Assembly: GCF_026805545.1 (NCBI RefSeq)
Contig: NZ_JAPRFR010000003.1
Location: 1-64,000 of the forward strand
Source of the DNA: Aerococcus kribbianus
Lineage (GTDB): Bacteria; Bacillota; Bacilli; Lactobacillales; Aerococcaceae
Length of the DNA: 64,000 nt
Reading direction: 5' to 3'
Shown: piece after piece, positions 1 through 7,780 of the stretch
Numbering within the stretch: position 1 is the first letter of the stretch
Layout of the letters: each line of letters begins with the position of its first letter
Position numbers and translations under genes: made by a program
The notes under the pieces: generated by a model
Told to the model about the DNA's origin: nothing
Database searches by the model: none
What the model saw: the letters and a program-made list of their open reading frames with translations, nothing else

Positions 1-59
1 TGCATGTATTAGGCACGCCGCCAGCGTTCGTCCTGAGCCAGGATCAAACTCTCATGAAA
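1..59 (-). rRNA. rrs: 16S ribosomal RNA, 5' end only (partial)
   Basis: The reverse complement of 33-52 is the universal 16S 5' sequence (AGAGTTTGATCCTGGCTCAG, the 27F site), followed by ACGAACGCTGGCGGCGTGCC. Taking that site as E. coli position 8 puts the mature 5' end near base 59. The rest of the gene, and presumably 23S and 5S, lies beyond the left edge. Only about 59 bases are present, too few for species assignment. Confidence 0.97.
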
Positions 60-228
60 GATTGTTTCATGAGCTTCTAGCTCATTTTATTGCTGACTTA
101 TTTATAGTAGTTCGCACTACTTTAAATTGTTTGGGTTGTTAACTTCTGTTAACTCCCTACACAAATTGGTTCGTCTTCTTTGTTCAGTTTTCAAAGGTCT
201 ATGTCGTTGCGTTTGCTGCAACTTTTAT

Positions 229-258
229 ATCATATCACAAGCAATAAATGCTTGTCAA
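229..258 (-). promoter_or_regulatory. rrn promoter P2 (proximal)
   Basis: On the minus strand a perfect -35 TTGACA (253-258) and a -10 TATGAT (229-234) are separated by 18 bp, pointing at the 16S gene. The leader between them and the 16S start contains the TTTGAAAACTGAAC type sequence common before Firmicute 16S genes. Confidence 0.85.
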
Positions 259-322
259 TAGATTTTTAAAAAATAATTTTAGAGCATTTTGCCCTCCGTT
301 GCTCTCTTGAAGCAACTCATAT

Positions 323-352
323 ATAATAGCAACTCCCACTAACACTTGTCAA
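323..352 (-). promoter_or_regulatory. rrn promoter P1 (distal)
   Basis: A second perfect -35 TTGACA (347-352) with -10 TATTAT (323-328) and an 18-bp spacer lies about 94 bp upstream of P2. Tandem promoters are usual for rrn operons. Together with the leader (60-228) and the trmR terminator they account for the gene-free stretch 60-427. Confidence 0.8.
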
Positions 353-369
353 TACTTTTTCAATAAAAA

Positions 370-403
370 ATAAAAAAACTTGTTCCCAAAGCGGAAACAA
401 GTT
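370..403 (-). terminator. Rho-independent terminator after the O-methyltransferase gene
   Basis: Inverted repeat AACTTGTT(T)CC / GGGAACAAGTT followed on the minus strand by a run of seven T. It ends the gene at 428-1141 and insulates it from the rrn promoters immediately downstream. Confidence 0.85.
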
Positions 404-427
404 AATAAACTGGTGGATAAATTGATA

Positions 428-1141
428 TTAAAGTTTTTCTAGCATGTAATGGAAGGACTTATTTGTTTGTTTTTGTACCATTAAGACACCATCACCTAAA
501 GGTAGGATACTAGTTTTTAAATCTGGATGGCCAGAAATTTCATCTAGCAGTAAATTTAACTTCTTATGGATTTTTCTAACGCGTTTAGGAATTGTCTCTA
601 AATCATCGAAAACTGTTCCACCTTGGAAGATATCATCTATCATCAAGACGCCACCTACTCTTAAGCGGTCAATACAATAAGGGAAAAAATCGTAATATTT
701 GGCTTTAGCAGAATCCATAAAGATAAAATCATAAGTTTTATCAAGCTGTGGCAGGATATCCACTGCATCCCCTTCTAGGATGGTGACTCGGTCTTCTACC
801 CCTAGTCTAGCAAAATTCTCCTTGGCTTCATTAATCATTAAATCATAGCGATCAATGGTGTCCACATGTCGCTCTTCATGCCCATAAACCATTAGGCTAG
901 CGGAAAATCCAATTGCCATGCCGACTTCAAGTATTTCTTTGGGCTGAATTAGACCTAAAAGAAAGTCTAAATAGACTGCTGTTTCATGAGGAATAATAGG
1001 AACACGGCGTTGGTGGGCGTTCATTTCTAAATCATAAATAGCCGCCGGAAAATCTCCTTGTCCATGACGCATAAAATTTAATATCCGTTCATCAACAACG
1101 GGACGGTCTAACATTTCGTTTAATTGTCGCTTCTCAGTCAT
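428..1141 (-). CDS. trmR: Class I SAM-dependent O-methyltransferase, TrmR (YrrM)-like
   Basis: A 237-residue Rossmann-fold methyltransferase of the small O-methyltransferase family 3. The SAM motif EVGMAIG lies at residues 72-78, the acidic ribose-binding loop TIDRYD at 95-100, and the metal/substrate strand FMDSAK at 141-146. The closest well-known relative is B. subtilis TrmR, which methylates 5-hydroxyuridine at the tRNA wobble base using Mg2+; the substrate here is inferred, and catechol-type enzymes of the same fold are the alternative. The protein is about 20 residues longer than TrmR. The ATG is preceded by AAGGGG. It follows the CNNM-protein terminator and has its own terminator. Confidence 0.75.
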   Translation of the reverse strand: MTEKRQLNEMLDRPVVDERILNFMRHGQGDFPAAIYDLEMNAHQRRVPIIPHETAVYLDFLLGLIQPKEILEVGMAIGFSASLMVYGHEERHVDTIDRYDLMINEAKENFARLGVEDRVTILEGDAVDILPQLDKTYDFIFMDSAKAKYYDFFPYCIDRLRVGGVLMIDDIFQGGTVFDDLETIPKRVRKIHKKLNLLLDEISGHPDLKTSILPLGDGVLMVQKQTNKSFHYMLEKL

Positions 1142-1174
1142 TGTATCTACCCCTTATCTGTCATTCATTTAGAA

Positions 1175-1211
1175 ACAAAAAGAGAGGCCGGGCTCCTAGC
1201 CTCACCCTCTC
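1175..1211 (-). terminator. Terminator after the CNNM/CBS gene
   Basis: Stem GAGAGG (1182-1187) / CCTCTC (1206-1211) with an inner GGCT-AGG-AGCC pairing, followed on the minus strand by CTTTTTG. It sits about 40 bp past the stop of the 1249-2583 gene. Confidence 0.75.
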
Positions 1212-1248
1212 CATTATCAAAGCCGCATTAATAGTTATCTACTTACTA

Positions 1249-2583
1249 TTAATCGACTAAATCGTCATTATCTTCTTCCGGATATTTTTCTTTGACTTGA
1301 ATGCCACGAATTCGTCCATTTTCTACGGCAGTTGTCGTTAATTCATATTTACCTACACGGATAATTTCTTCAGCGCGGTCTTCCGGAAAATAACCCAAGC
1401 GTTCAATCATATAACCAGCAATAGTATCTGATTCTTCAGTGTCGACATCTTCCTTGAAGAGGATATTAAACTTATCAACTGGTAAGACACCGTTGATAAT
1501 ATAAGTCGTATCATTGATTTTCTTGTAAAGATGGGAGATTTCATCATACTCATCTTCGATATCTCCAACAATTTCTTCCAATAAGTCTTCTAAGGTGACA
1601 ATACCAGCAACACCATTATACTCATCTTTTAAAACTGCCATATGCTGATGATTGCGCTTAAAATCAAGCAACAAGTCATCAATAAAAATAGTTTCTGGGG
1701 CAAAGTAAGCAGGCTTAGCAATCTCTTCAATTTGAATCCCTTCAAAACCTACCTTCTTAGCTGCTCGCAAGATATCCTTGGCATGCATAATCCCAATAAT
1801 ATTATCCTTATCATCTTCATAAACAGGGATGCGCGAATATTGAGAAGCCAAGACCTCTTGTAAGGCTTCTGCTTGGTCGTCTTCAATATCAACCATAAAA
1901 GTATCCGTACGTGGCGTCATCACTTCCTTGGCCAATTTTGTATCCAAAGAAAGAACCCCTTGCATCATACGGAATTCATCAAGGTCAATCACACCATCAT
2001 TACGACCACTAGCGATAATGGCTTGCATTTCATTACGGGTCAAATGCTGATCCTTGTTGGTAAATTCAATCGGGGTAATACGTTTCAACAAAGACGTTGA
2101 TGCTGACAACAACCAAACAAAAGGTTTAAATATTATTTGCAAAAAATTGATGCTAGGCGCAACAAATTTGGCATATTTTTCTGGCATTTGCATAGCCACT
2201 TGTTTAGGAAAGAGCTCCCCAAAAACCAAGGTGAAATAAGACAAGATCAAAGTCACTATAGCAGTCGCAATTGTCGCTCCTGCAGGAATTCCTGACAAGA
2301 GTGGCGCCAAATAAGAAACGAAAGTCGTTGACGCTGACGCTGAGGAGAAGAATCCTGCGAAGGTGATTCCTACTTGAATAGTCGATAAGAAGTCATCTGA
2401 ATTCTCTAACAATTTTAATACCTGCCGAGCACGCTTATTGCCTTCCTCAGCTTCTTCCTTGAGTCGAGATTGGTTGACAGATACAAAGGCCAACTCGGCT
2501 CCCGCCAAATAAGCATTAATAGCGGTTAATATAATAATTAAAATAATCTGTCCGCTTAAATTCGCGGCCCCGGGGTCTTCCAT
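1249..2583 (-). CDS. CNNM/CBS-pair transporter-associated membrane protein (HlyC/CorC family)
   Basis: A 444-residue protein with the family's full layout. An N-terminal CNNM (DUF21) domain with three to four membrane helices (about 10-190) is followed by a CBS pair (about 210-335; motifs EVMTPRTD and VLKDEYNGVAGIVT) and a C-terminal CorC_HlyC domain. Relatives are linked to Mg2+ or Co2+ efflux and Mg2+ homeostasis; the haemolysin name is historical. The long open frame could start at 2808, but ATG 2583 has AAAGGAGA about 11 bp upstream and lies behind a good promoter, while the longer form would run back through the promoter and terminator. Monocistronic. Confidence 0.88.
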   Translation of the reverse strand: MEDPGAANLSGQIILIIILTAINAYLAGAELAFVSVNQSRLKEEAEEGNKRARQVLKLLENSDDFLSTIQVGITFAGFFSSASASTTFVSYLAPLLSGIPAGATIATAIVTLILSYFTLVFGELFPKQVAMQMPEKYAKFVAPSINFLQIIFKPFVWLLSASTSLLKRITPIEFTNKDQHLTRNEMQAIIASGRNDGVIDLDEFRMMQGVLSLDTKLAKEVMTPRTDTFMVDIEDDQAEALQEVLASQYSRIPVYEDDKDNIIGIMHAKDILRAAKKVGFEGIQIEEIAKPAYFAPETIFIDDLLLDFKRNHQHMAVLKDEYNGVAGIVTLEDLLEEIVGDIEDEYDEISHLYKKINDTTYIINGVLPVDKFNILFKEDVDTEESDTIAGYMIERLGYFPEDRAEEIIRVGKYELTTTAVENGRIRGIQVKEKYPEEDNDDLVD

Positions 2584-2626
2584 AGTAAAGTGTCTCTCCT
2601 TTAAAAATCTTAGTATGAGTAGCTTA

Positions 2627-2655
2627 ATTATAGACTTAGTGTAGCTCTTTTGCAA
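2627..2655 (-). promoter_or_regulatory. Promoter of the CNNM/CBS gene
   Basis: -35 TTGCAA (2650-2655), 17-bp spacer, -10 TATAAT (2627-2632), 43 bp ahead of the ATG at 2583. It also argues against the upstream start at 2808. Confidence 0.75.
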
Positions 2656-2760
2656 ACCTCTTTTTAAGCAGGGCTCTAGTATCAAGACGCCAGTTCCCTC
2701 ACCCTGAAATGATTGCTCATACAACAGAACACGCCAAATACAGTCTAGCCAATAATTAAG

Positions 2761-2790
2761 AAAAACCAGGCCAATATGACCTGGTTTTTT
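2761..2790 (-). terminator. Terminator after the GH3 gene
   Basis: Perfect stem AACCAGG/CCTGGTT around a 9-base loop, with A and T runs on both sides, so it could work in both directions. On the minus strand it lies 57 bp past the stop of the GH3 gene. Confidence 0.8.
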
Positions 2791-2846
2791 ATACGACAAC
2801 CCTAACAAGTGATGAAATGATTAACTAGGGGTGTGTCGGTTAAAAT

Positions 2847-4661
2847 TTATTTTTTCAAACGGTTGATGCGGTTTTCATAAACATCAGCTGATGAATATTT
2901 AGTGTCGTTGAAGCCACAGAATGAATCCACTGGATCAACACCCTTGAAGGCTTCTTCACCTTGCATTAACTTATCAACCAAAATCTCTAAGTTAAATTCT
3001 TTGTCATCGTAAGCATTGATATAAGTTTGCACTTGAGGCACATCAGCCAAGGCAAACGGATGGTTAACAGAGATTTGGATAACAGGGACTTCATTGACAT
3101 AGAACGGAATGTCAGGGGTACCCTTAGATGCAGGCCAAACTACACGTTGGTCAGTTGCAGCAGCAATCTTAGACAAGTTAATTGCTAAGTCATATTTATC
3201 TACCAAGTTAGCAATTGGTTGTTTTTGTGCGTAAACATTAGCAACCGCTGCAGCGCGTTCGTCTTCTGGTAATTTCATGATTTTTTCTTCAGTTGATTCC
3301 CAAATGGTTACATTGAAGCCACGTTCTTCCATCAATTTAGCCATAATTTCAACAGGGGACTCAGCAGAAGCAATCATTTGACCGAATCCAGTTTTAACCC
3401 CTTCGTTCAAGACAAGTAAAACATTCTTGTAACGTTCTGGTGTCACTGGGAAGACATCTGGTTGTTCATTCTTAACCAAGGTAATCGCATGGTCTGCCAC
3501 TTCACGAGCCATTTCTTGGTGCTCGTCAGTTTTAATCTTAGCTAGGGCTTCTTCTTTTGGCGCTAGCAATGATTTAGGATCTTTTTCATGCAAGCCAATT
3601 GAAGCTTTTAATCCTAAAGTACGACGAAGGGCATCATGTAAGCGTTCGTCAGTAATGATACCATTTTCGTAACCTTCCTTCATCCAAGCGAAGTCTTCGT
3701 CTGGATCGTTGAAGAATAGGAACAAGTCACAACCCGCTTGGATAGCCATTGGTAGGGCATCCTTACGAGACATTGCTGAAGTTAAAGCAACCATGTGAGA
3801 AGCATCAGTAATGACCGCACCATTGAAGCCTAGTTCTTCTTTTAATAGGCCTTCAGTGACTTCATTTGAAAGTGTTGCTGGTAAATATTTTTCTGATAAA
3901 GTGGCATCTGGGTTAACTTTTTCTACCCAGTGAGGCAAGGCGATATGTCCAGCCATAACTCCAGGTAAACCAGCATCAATTAAGCCTTTGTAAATCTTAC
4001 CGTAAGTTTCCATCCATTCGTCAACTGGCATTTCGTTAGGTGCGAATGAGAAGTGGTGGTCACGTTCGCTTTGACCATCACCTGGGAAGTGCTTAGCCAT
4101 TGCTAGGATATTAGATTCTTCAATCCCTTTTAAGTACTCTAAAGAGTTCGCCAAAACTTTGTCCACATCGTTAGACCATGTACGGACAGAGATAATTGGG
4201 TTACGCCAGTTAGAAGTAATATCTACAATTGGCGCAAATGACATGTTACAGCCGATTGCTGCAGCTTCAACACCAGCTATACGTCCCATTTCGTAAGCAT
4301 ACTTAGGATCATTAGTAGCCGCAATTTTGACCTCATGACCAATGTAAGTACCGTCTTTAGCAGCCCCGTCTCCACCTGCTTCAGTGTTAGCAGCGATTAG
4401 AACAGGAATCTTAGAATTTTCTTGTAACACACGGTTTTGGTCATAAACCACATCAGCGTTAGATTTGTTGTAACGCACACCAGCAATGTGATAGTTGTCT
4501 AAGACATCTTTAAGGTAGTCTTCTTCAGTAGAAGCCCCCATGTTAAAGAATAATTGTCCAATCTTTTCGTCTAAAGACATATTAGCGATTGTGTCTTCAA
4601 CCCATTGGATAGCTTTGTCATCCAAATTATAGGGTTGTTTGGTCAAATCAACAGTTGCCAT
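2847..4661 (-). CDS. Glycoside hydrolase family 3, NagZ-like beta-N-acetylhexosaminidase
   Basis: A 604-residue cytoplasmic GH3 enzyme without a signal peptide. The TIM barrel carries the NagZ signature KHFPGDG (190-196) followed by the Asp-His pair (DHH, 201-203) that acts as acid/base in beta-N-acetylglucosaminidases, and the nucleophile Asp286 in ITDASH. A C-terminal alpha/beta domain (about 390-600) is present, as in Bacillus-type NagZ. The likely role is cleavage of GlcNAc-containing muropeptides or amino-sugar glycosides during wall recycling; the exact substrate is not shown. The ATG has AAGGAG 9 bp upstream. A cre-like site between promoter and start suggests repression by CcpA. Confidence 0.85.
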   Translation of the reverse strand: MATVDLTKQPYNLDDKAIQWVEDTIANMSLDEKIGQLFFNMGASTEEDYLKDVLDNYHIAGVRYNKSNADVVYDQNRVLQENSKIPVLIAANTEAGGDGAAKDGTYIGHEVKIAATNDPKYAYEMGRIAGVEAAAIGCNMSFAPIVDITSNWRNPIISVRTWSNDVDKVLANSLEYLKGIEESNILAMAKHFPGDGQSERDHHFSFAPNEMPVDEWMETYGKIYKGLIDAGLPGVMAGHIALPHWVEKVNPDATLSEKYLPATLSNEVTEGLLKEELGFNGAVITDASHMVALTSAMSRKDALPMAIQAGCDLFLFFNDPDEDFAWMKEGYENGIITDERLHDALRRTLGLKASIGLHEKDPKSLLAPKEEALAKIKTDEHQEMAREVADHAITLVKNEQPDVFPVTPERYKNVLLVLNEGVKTGFGQMIASAESPVEIMAKLMEERGFNVTIWESTEEKIMKLPEDERAAAVANVYAQKQPIANLVDKYDLAINLSKIAAATDQRVVWPASKGTPDIPFYVNEVPVIQISVNHPFALADVPQVQTYINAYDDKEFNLEILVDKLMQGEEAFKGVDPVDSFCGFNDTKYSSADVYENRINRLKK

Positions 4662-4683
4662 AAAATTTTTCTCCTTTCAAGAA

Positions 4684-4697
4684 CGTAAACGCTTTCC
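4684..4697 (-). promoter_or_regulatory. Putative cre (CcpA) site in the GH3 leader
   Basis: The minus strand reads GGAAAGCGTTTACG, matching 12 of 14 positions of the consensus TGWAARCGYTWNCW. It lies about 35-50 bp downstream of the predicted transcription start, where CcpA acts as a roadblock. Confidence 0.6.
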
Positions 4698-4738
4698 GAA
4701 GATCGCGTCAAGACTAATGTATTTTTGTTCACAACGCA

Positions 4739-4766
4739 ATTATAACAAGTTTTTCAATAAATGTAA
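4739..4766 (-). promoter_or_regulatory. Promoter of the GH3 gene
   Basis: -35 TTACAT (4761-4766), 16-bp spacer, perfect -10 TATAAT (4739-4744), about 78 bp ahead of the GH3 start codon. Confidence 0.65.
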
Positions 4767-4908
4767 CCCCTTTTCTAGGAAAAATATGAAATTTTATTAG
4801 AAAACCTGCAAATTATGCAAACTAATCCTAAAGCACAAAGAAAGATAGGCGAATGATTAGAATTGTGTTATACTTCAATGAGAAACTTCAAAAGTAAAGA
4901 GGCTCATC

Positions 4909-5553
4909 ATGAATATAACAGACTATAGTATTAAAAAAGAGGATATTGTCTACGTCCATGAAGATTCCACTTTGAAGGAAGCCTTAGCATTAATGGAAAC
5001 ACATCATTTTCGTTGTATTCCTATCTTAGATAAATCAGCGACGCTTTTTCGGGGGACCATATATCGGCAGCATATTTACCAATATATTATCCAAAAAAAA
5101 TCGTTAGATTTACCTGTTACCCATTTGCAAAAAAATGCCACTAAGTATATTTATGCTAATAGTTCCTTCTACCAAGTAATGTTTGCTGTACGTGACCTTC
5201 CCTACATCACTATTCTAAATCCTGACCATACCTTTTATGGAATTTTAACCCACCGGGCCTTTGAGACCGCCCTCTACCGAGCTTGGGGACTAAATGCTGA
5301 TTCTTACATTTTAACCATTGAATTGCCACAAAATAAACGTGGCAGTCTAGCCAAGGTCACTCGTATTATCGGGCGGTATGTTTCCATTTCATCCATGATT
5401 TCTTGGGCGGATAAGGACCATAAAAAGAATTATATGACGATGAATCTAGATGAATCTTGTGATTTAGAAACCTTGCATAAAATTATCAATCGCTTAGAAG
5501 CACGCGATTTTCGCGTCTTATCCACCCAACACACCAAGGAAATTTTTCTATAA
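4909..5553 (+). CDS. cbpA: CBS-ACT domain protein, CbpA-like (predicted c-di-AMP binding)
   Basis: A 214-residue soluble protein. Two CBS motifs span about residues 8-125 (AALMETHHFRCIPIL-like first repeat; YITILNPDHTFYGILT in the second), and an ACT-like domain follows (about 133-205, starting YILTIELPQNKRGSLAKVTR). The layout and length match Listeria CbpA (Lmo0553), found as a c-di-AMP binding protein of unknown output. Ligand binding here is inferred. Transcribed alone on the plus strand, opposite to its neighbours; TTATACT near 4868-4874 could be its -10, and the start codon follows a weak AAAGAGG. A strong hairpin terminator follows. Confidence 0.72.
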   Translation: MNITDYSIKKEDIVYVHEDSTLKEALALMETHHFRCIPILDKSATLFRGTIYRQHIYQYIIQKKSLDLPVTHLQKNATKYIYANSSFYQVMFAVRDLPYITILNPDHTFYGILTHRAFETALYRAWGLNADSYILTIELPQNKRGSLAKVTRIIGRYVSISSMISWADKDHKKNYMTMNLDESCDLETLHKIINRLEARDFRVLSTQHTKEIFL

Positions 5554-5558
5554 AAGCC

Positions 5559-5600
5559 AAAAATACGGCCCATCTGATTTTGCAGATGGGCCGTATTTTT
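5559..5600 (+). terminator. Strong terminator after cbpA
   Basis: A perfect 18-bp inverted repeat (5559-5576 with 5583-5600; core ACGGCCCATCTG) around a 6-base loop ends in TTTTT on the plus strand and AAAAA on the other side, so it may be bidirectional. It begins 6 bp after the cbpA stop. Confidence 0.93.
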
Positions 5601-5744
5601 AATTTACGCTCTATATTCAGTTTTTATCTGGTCTCCCAAAGTTAGTGTTGGCATGTGTTTTTCAAAATCCTAGGATATCTTAGCGATACCATTCGGACTT
5701 TGATCCAACGATGCAGCACTAAAGGACTTTGGTCACATCCTTTT

Positions 5745-6335
5745 TTATTTAAAGAAAGGATTGTTGGCTTTTTCTTCAGCAATACTTGTCGCCTGGCCAT
5801 GACCAGGGAAGACCCGCACTTGATCTGGTAGAGTCAGCAAATGCTTTTTGATGCCACTGATTAAGCGGTCATGGTCGCCATCTTCTAAGTCAGTCCGCCC
5901 TATCGTGCCTTTGAACAAAGTATCCCCAGCAATAACAAAGTCATTAAAGATAAAGACTACCGAACCCGGTGAATGACCTGGTACATGAGCCAGTCGGAAT
6001 TTAAAGCCAGCAATAGCATAGTCCCCTTCATGGTCCCAAAAATAAGTTGGAGTTGTGGCAGGATGGCTTTGCCGCTTTACTACCCAATTAGCCTCACTAG
6101 CATGTTGCCAAAGCGGAATTTGATAGTGGTCACGTAAAGCCTCGACTGCCAAGATATGATCAAAATGCGCATGGGTCAACAAGATGGCTTGCGGCCGCAC
6201 ATTCAACTGAGTGATTTCTTGAATCAAGAAATCAGCTTGGTCACCAGGATCAATAATCAAACATTGACCGTCATCCAAATAAATCAAATAACAATGTTCC
6301 CCGTAAGGACCGACAGTATAACGGGCGAGCTGCAT
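5745..6335 (-). CDS. MBL-fold metallo-hydrolase, YqgX/glyoxalase II-like
   Basis: A 196-residue metallo-beta-lactamase-fold enzyme. The zinc motif THAHFDH lies at 54-60, GHSPGS supplies the next His (about 117), AGDTLF the bridging Asp (about 138) and FPGHG the last His (about 178). Length and motifs fit the short bacterial YqgX group related to hydroxyacylglutathione hydrolase, lacking the C-terminal helical domain of classical glyoxalase II. The substrate is unknown. The ATG has a strong AAGGAGG. It starts 25 bp after queT and is probably co-transcribed from the riboswitch-controlled promoter. Confidence 0.85.
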   Translation of the reverse strand: MQLARYTVGPYGEHCYLIYLDDGQCLIIDPGDQADFLIQEITQLNVRPQAILLTHAHFDHILAVEALRDHYQIPLWQHASEANWVVKRQSHPATTPTYFWDHEGDYAIAGFKFRLAHVPGHSPGSVVFIFNDFVIAGDTLFKGTIGRTDLEDGDHDRLISGIKKHLLTLPDQVRVFPGHGQATSIAEEKANNPFFK

Positions 6336-6360
6336 AAGGGACCTCCTTATAAGATAAACA

Positions 6361-6855
6361 TTAACGTTCTAATAATTTACGGAAGTTTACACGTTGATTT
6401 AACAATAACATCACGGGCGCTGTCACCGCTAAAATTAAAAGTTCACTCAAGAATAAAGTGAAGTAATTAAACCAAAATGGCAAATCTAAGACAAAGTATA
6501 ACTCTAGTCCAATAATAAACATCATCACGGAAAAGACTAAAGTAATGACAGCCATTCGTTTTTTAGGATCAACAATACGCCGCATTAAGAATTCTGCAAT
6601 AAAAAAGGAAACGGCCGTATGGAAAGTTCCAAAAATTAAATCTACAACCCCTAAGTCCGTTGAGAACAAGAGATTCGTCAAGAACACCCCGAGAATTACT
6701 CCCCATTTATAGTCCTTGTGGAAGGCACCTAAATGATTTAAGCCTTCCGCTAAACGAAACTGAATGGCACCAAAGCCAAAACTGGCAAAGGGCATAGTCA
6801 AAACAACATAGATGGCAGAAACCACCGCTAAATTCACTATCTTCTTACTATTCAT
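6361..6855 (-). CDS. queT: QueT family queuosine-precursor transporter
   Basis: A 164-residue integral membrane protein with about five hydrophobic helices and the QueT signature near the N terminus (FGFGAIQFRLAEGLNHL, about 26-42). QueT proteins are proposed S-components of ECF transporters for preQ1 or related 7-deazaguanines. The function is supported by a preQ1-I riboswitch in its leader. No queuosine biosynthesis genes are in the window, consistent with salvage. A shared ECF A/T module would have to be encoded elsewhere. First gene of a queT-MBL pair. Confidence 0.93.
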   Translation of the reverse strand: MNSKKIVNLAVVSAIYVVLTMPFASFGFGAIQFRLAEGLNHLGAFHKDYKWGVILGVFLTNLLFSTDLGVVDLIFGTFHTAVSFFIAEFLMRRIVDPKKRMAVITLVFSVMMFIIGLELYFVLDLPFWFNYFTLFLSELLILAVTAPVMLLLNQRVNFRKLLER

Positions 6856-6861
6856 ATTTTT

Positions 6862-6901
6862 CCCCCTAGTTTTTTAATGTTGGATGGTTGCGAACAACAT
6901 G
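6862..6901 (-). promoter_or_regulatory. preQ1-I riboswitch
   Basis: The minus-strand leader has the class I preQ1 layout. P1 (ATGTTG / CAACAT) encloses the binding loop GTTCGCAACC with the conserved TTCGC, followed by the A-rich tail TTAAAAAACTAGG that forms the pseudoknot. The tail runs straight into the GGGGG ribosome binding site of queT, so ligand binding would hide the site: translational control. The aptamer starts at the predicted transcription start. Confidence 0.9.
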
Positions 6902-6905
6902 ATTA

Positions 6906-6934
6906 ATTTTAGCACAGTTTTCCATCAGGAACAA
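6906..6934 (-). promoter_or_regulatory. Promoter of the preQ1 riboswitch-queT transcript
   Basis: -35 TTGTTC (6929-6934), 17-bp spacer, -10 TAAAAT (6906-6911) preceded by TGC (extended -10). Predicted start near 6899-6900, the first base of the aptamer. Confidence 0.8.
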
Positions 6935-6968
6935 TTTGCTCAAAATACTCTTAGGAAGGATTCGATAG

Positions 6969-7000
6969 AAAAAGAGGTAGGGCCAAAAGCCCCACCTCTT
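6969..7000 (-). terminator. Terminator, GGG-type hairpin
   Basis: Stem AGAGGTGGGGC / GGCCCTACCTCT with loop TTTT, then TTTTTC on the minus strand. It would end the opuC-UPF0316 transcript. Belongs to the recurring hairpin family described in the findings. Confidence 0.8.
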
Positions 7001-7057
7001 CATATTATCCAAAGTATGCGTTTTTCATCGCATCCTCACAGTCGAGTTCTGAAAAAC

Positions 7058-7133
7058 AGCCCCATCAGTATTTTCTGCAAATGAGTCAGTATTCTGCGAA
7101 TACTTCCCATTTTCAGACAAATCCTTTGGGGCT
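7058..7133 (-). other. Nested inverted repeats downstream of the UPF0316 gene
   Basis: An outer 7-bp pair AGCCCCA (7058-7064) / TGGGGCT (7127-7133) encloses a perfect inner hairpin AGTATTC-TGC-GAATACT (7088-7104). On the minus strand the outer stem is followed by GTTTTT, so the whole may be a branched terminator or a processed 3' end. No function is known. Confidence 0.45.
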
Positions 7134-7156
7134 AACCGTTTTTCATCTCATCCTAT

Positions 7157-7765
7157 TTAGTCTTCAATATAGGTTTTTTTATCGGGAATTTCTTCTACAA
7201 CAATCTCTTCTTGAGCCTTATCTTTCTTGGCAGCTCGTTTAATCAATGGTTTATTCACGCGTTTCGACCAGAAACCACCATGGATATAACGGGCATCATA
7301 AGAAATATAGAAGGCCTTCTCATCAATCTCATCAATAGTATTACGTAGGGTCAGTTCATTGGCCCGCGGTGTTAAGACAGTCAATACCAAACGGTCACCG
7401 TCCCGACCATAACCAGGTTGGATGGTAACCCCATAGCCCCGCTCACGCAATGCATTGGGTAAGGTATGGTCCGCTGATTGTGAGAAGATTTGAATCACTG
7501 AATAACCTAGAGCGAGACGGTCTTCAATCAGAATACCTAGGTAGATACCCACTCCAAAACCGGTCGCATAGGCTACGAGATAGACTGGATTGGACAGGTA
7601 TTGAATCACTATTGATAGTCCTAAGGTATAGATAATAACCTCAACTACAGCAATAAAAGGCGCCACACGTCGGTAGCCTTTCATTACCAACAAGGTTCGG
7701 ATGGTATTCAACATGATATACACTAGGTTGATACCAAAAATTTTAAAGAGTAACAGCCAATCCAT
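7157..7765 (-). CDS. UPF0316 family membrane protein (DUF5698/DUF2179)
   Basis: A 202-residue protein. Three N-terminal membrane helices (about 5-25, 35-57, 62-82; the DUF5698 part) precede a soluble DUF2179 domain (about 95-165). The last 35 residues are charged (Lys and Glu rich). The family is widespread in Firmicutes and its function is unknown. It starts 15 bp after opuCD, with AAGGAGGG before the ATG, so it is probably the last gene of the opuC transcript. A link to osmoprotection is only suggested by position. Confidence 0.82.
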   Translation of the reverse strand: MDWLLLFKIFGINLVYIMLNTIRTLLVMKGYRRVAPFIAVVEVIIYTLGLSIVIQYLSNPVYLVAYATGFGVGIYLGILIEDRLALGYSVIQIFSQSADHTLPNALRERGYGVTIQPGYGRDGDRLVLTVLTPRANELTLRNTIDEIDEKAFYISYDARYIHGGFWSKRVNKPLIKRAAKKDKAQEEIVVEEIPDKKTYIED

Positions 7766-7780
7766 TCTATAATGCCCTCC

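Noticed and set aside
5690-5745. Hairpin AAAGGA/TCCTTT before the MBL gene end
   Set aside because: Only 6 bp with an 11-base loop and weak flanks; not strong enough to call a terminator.
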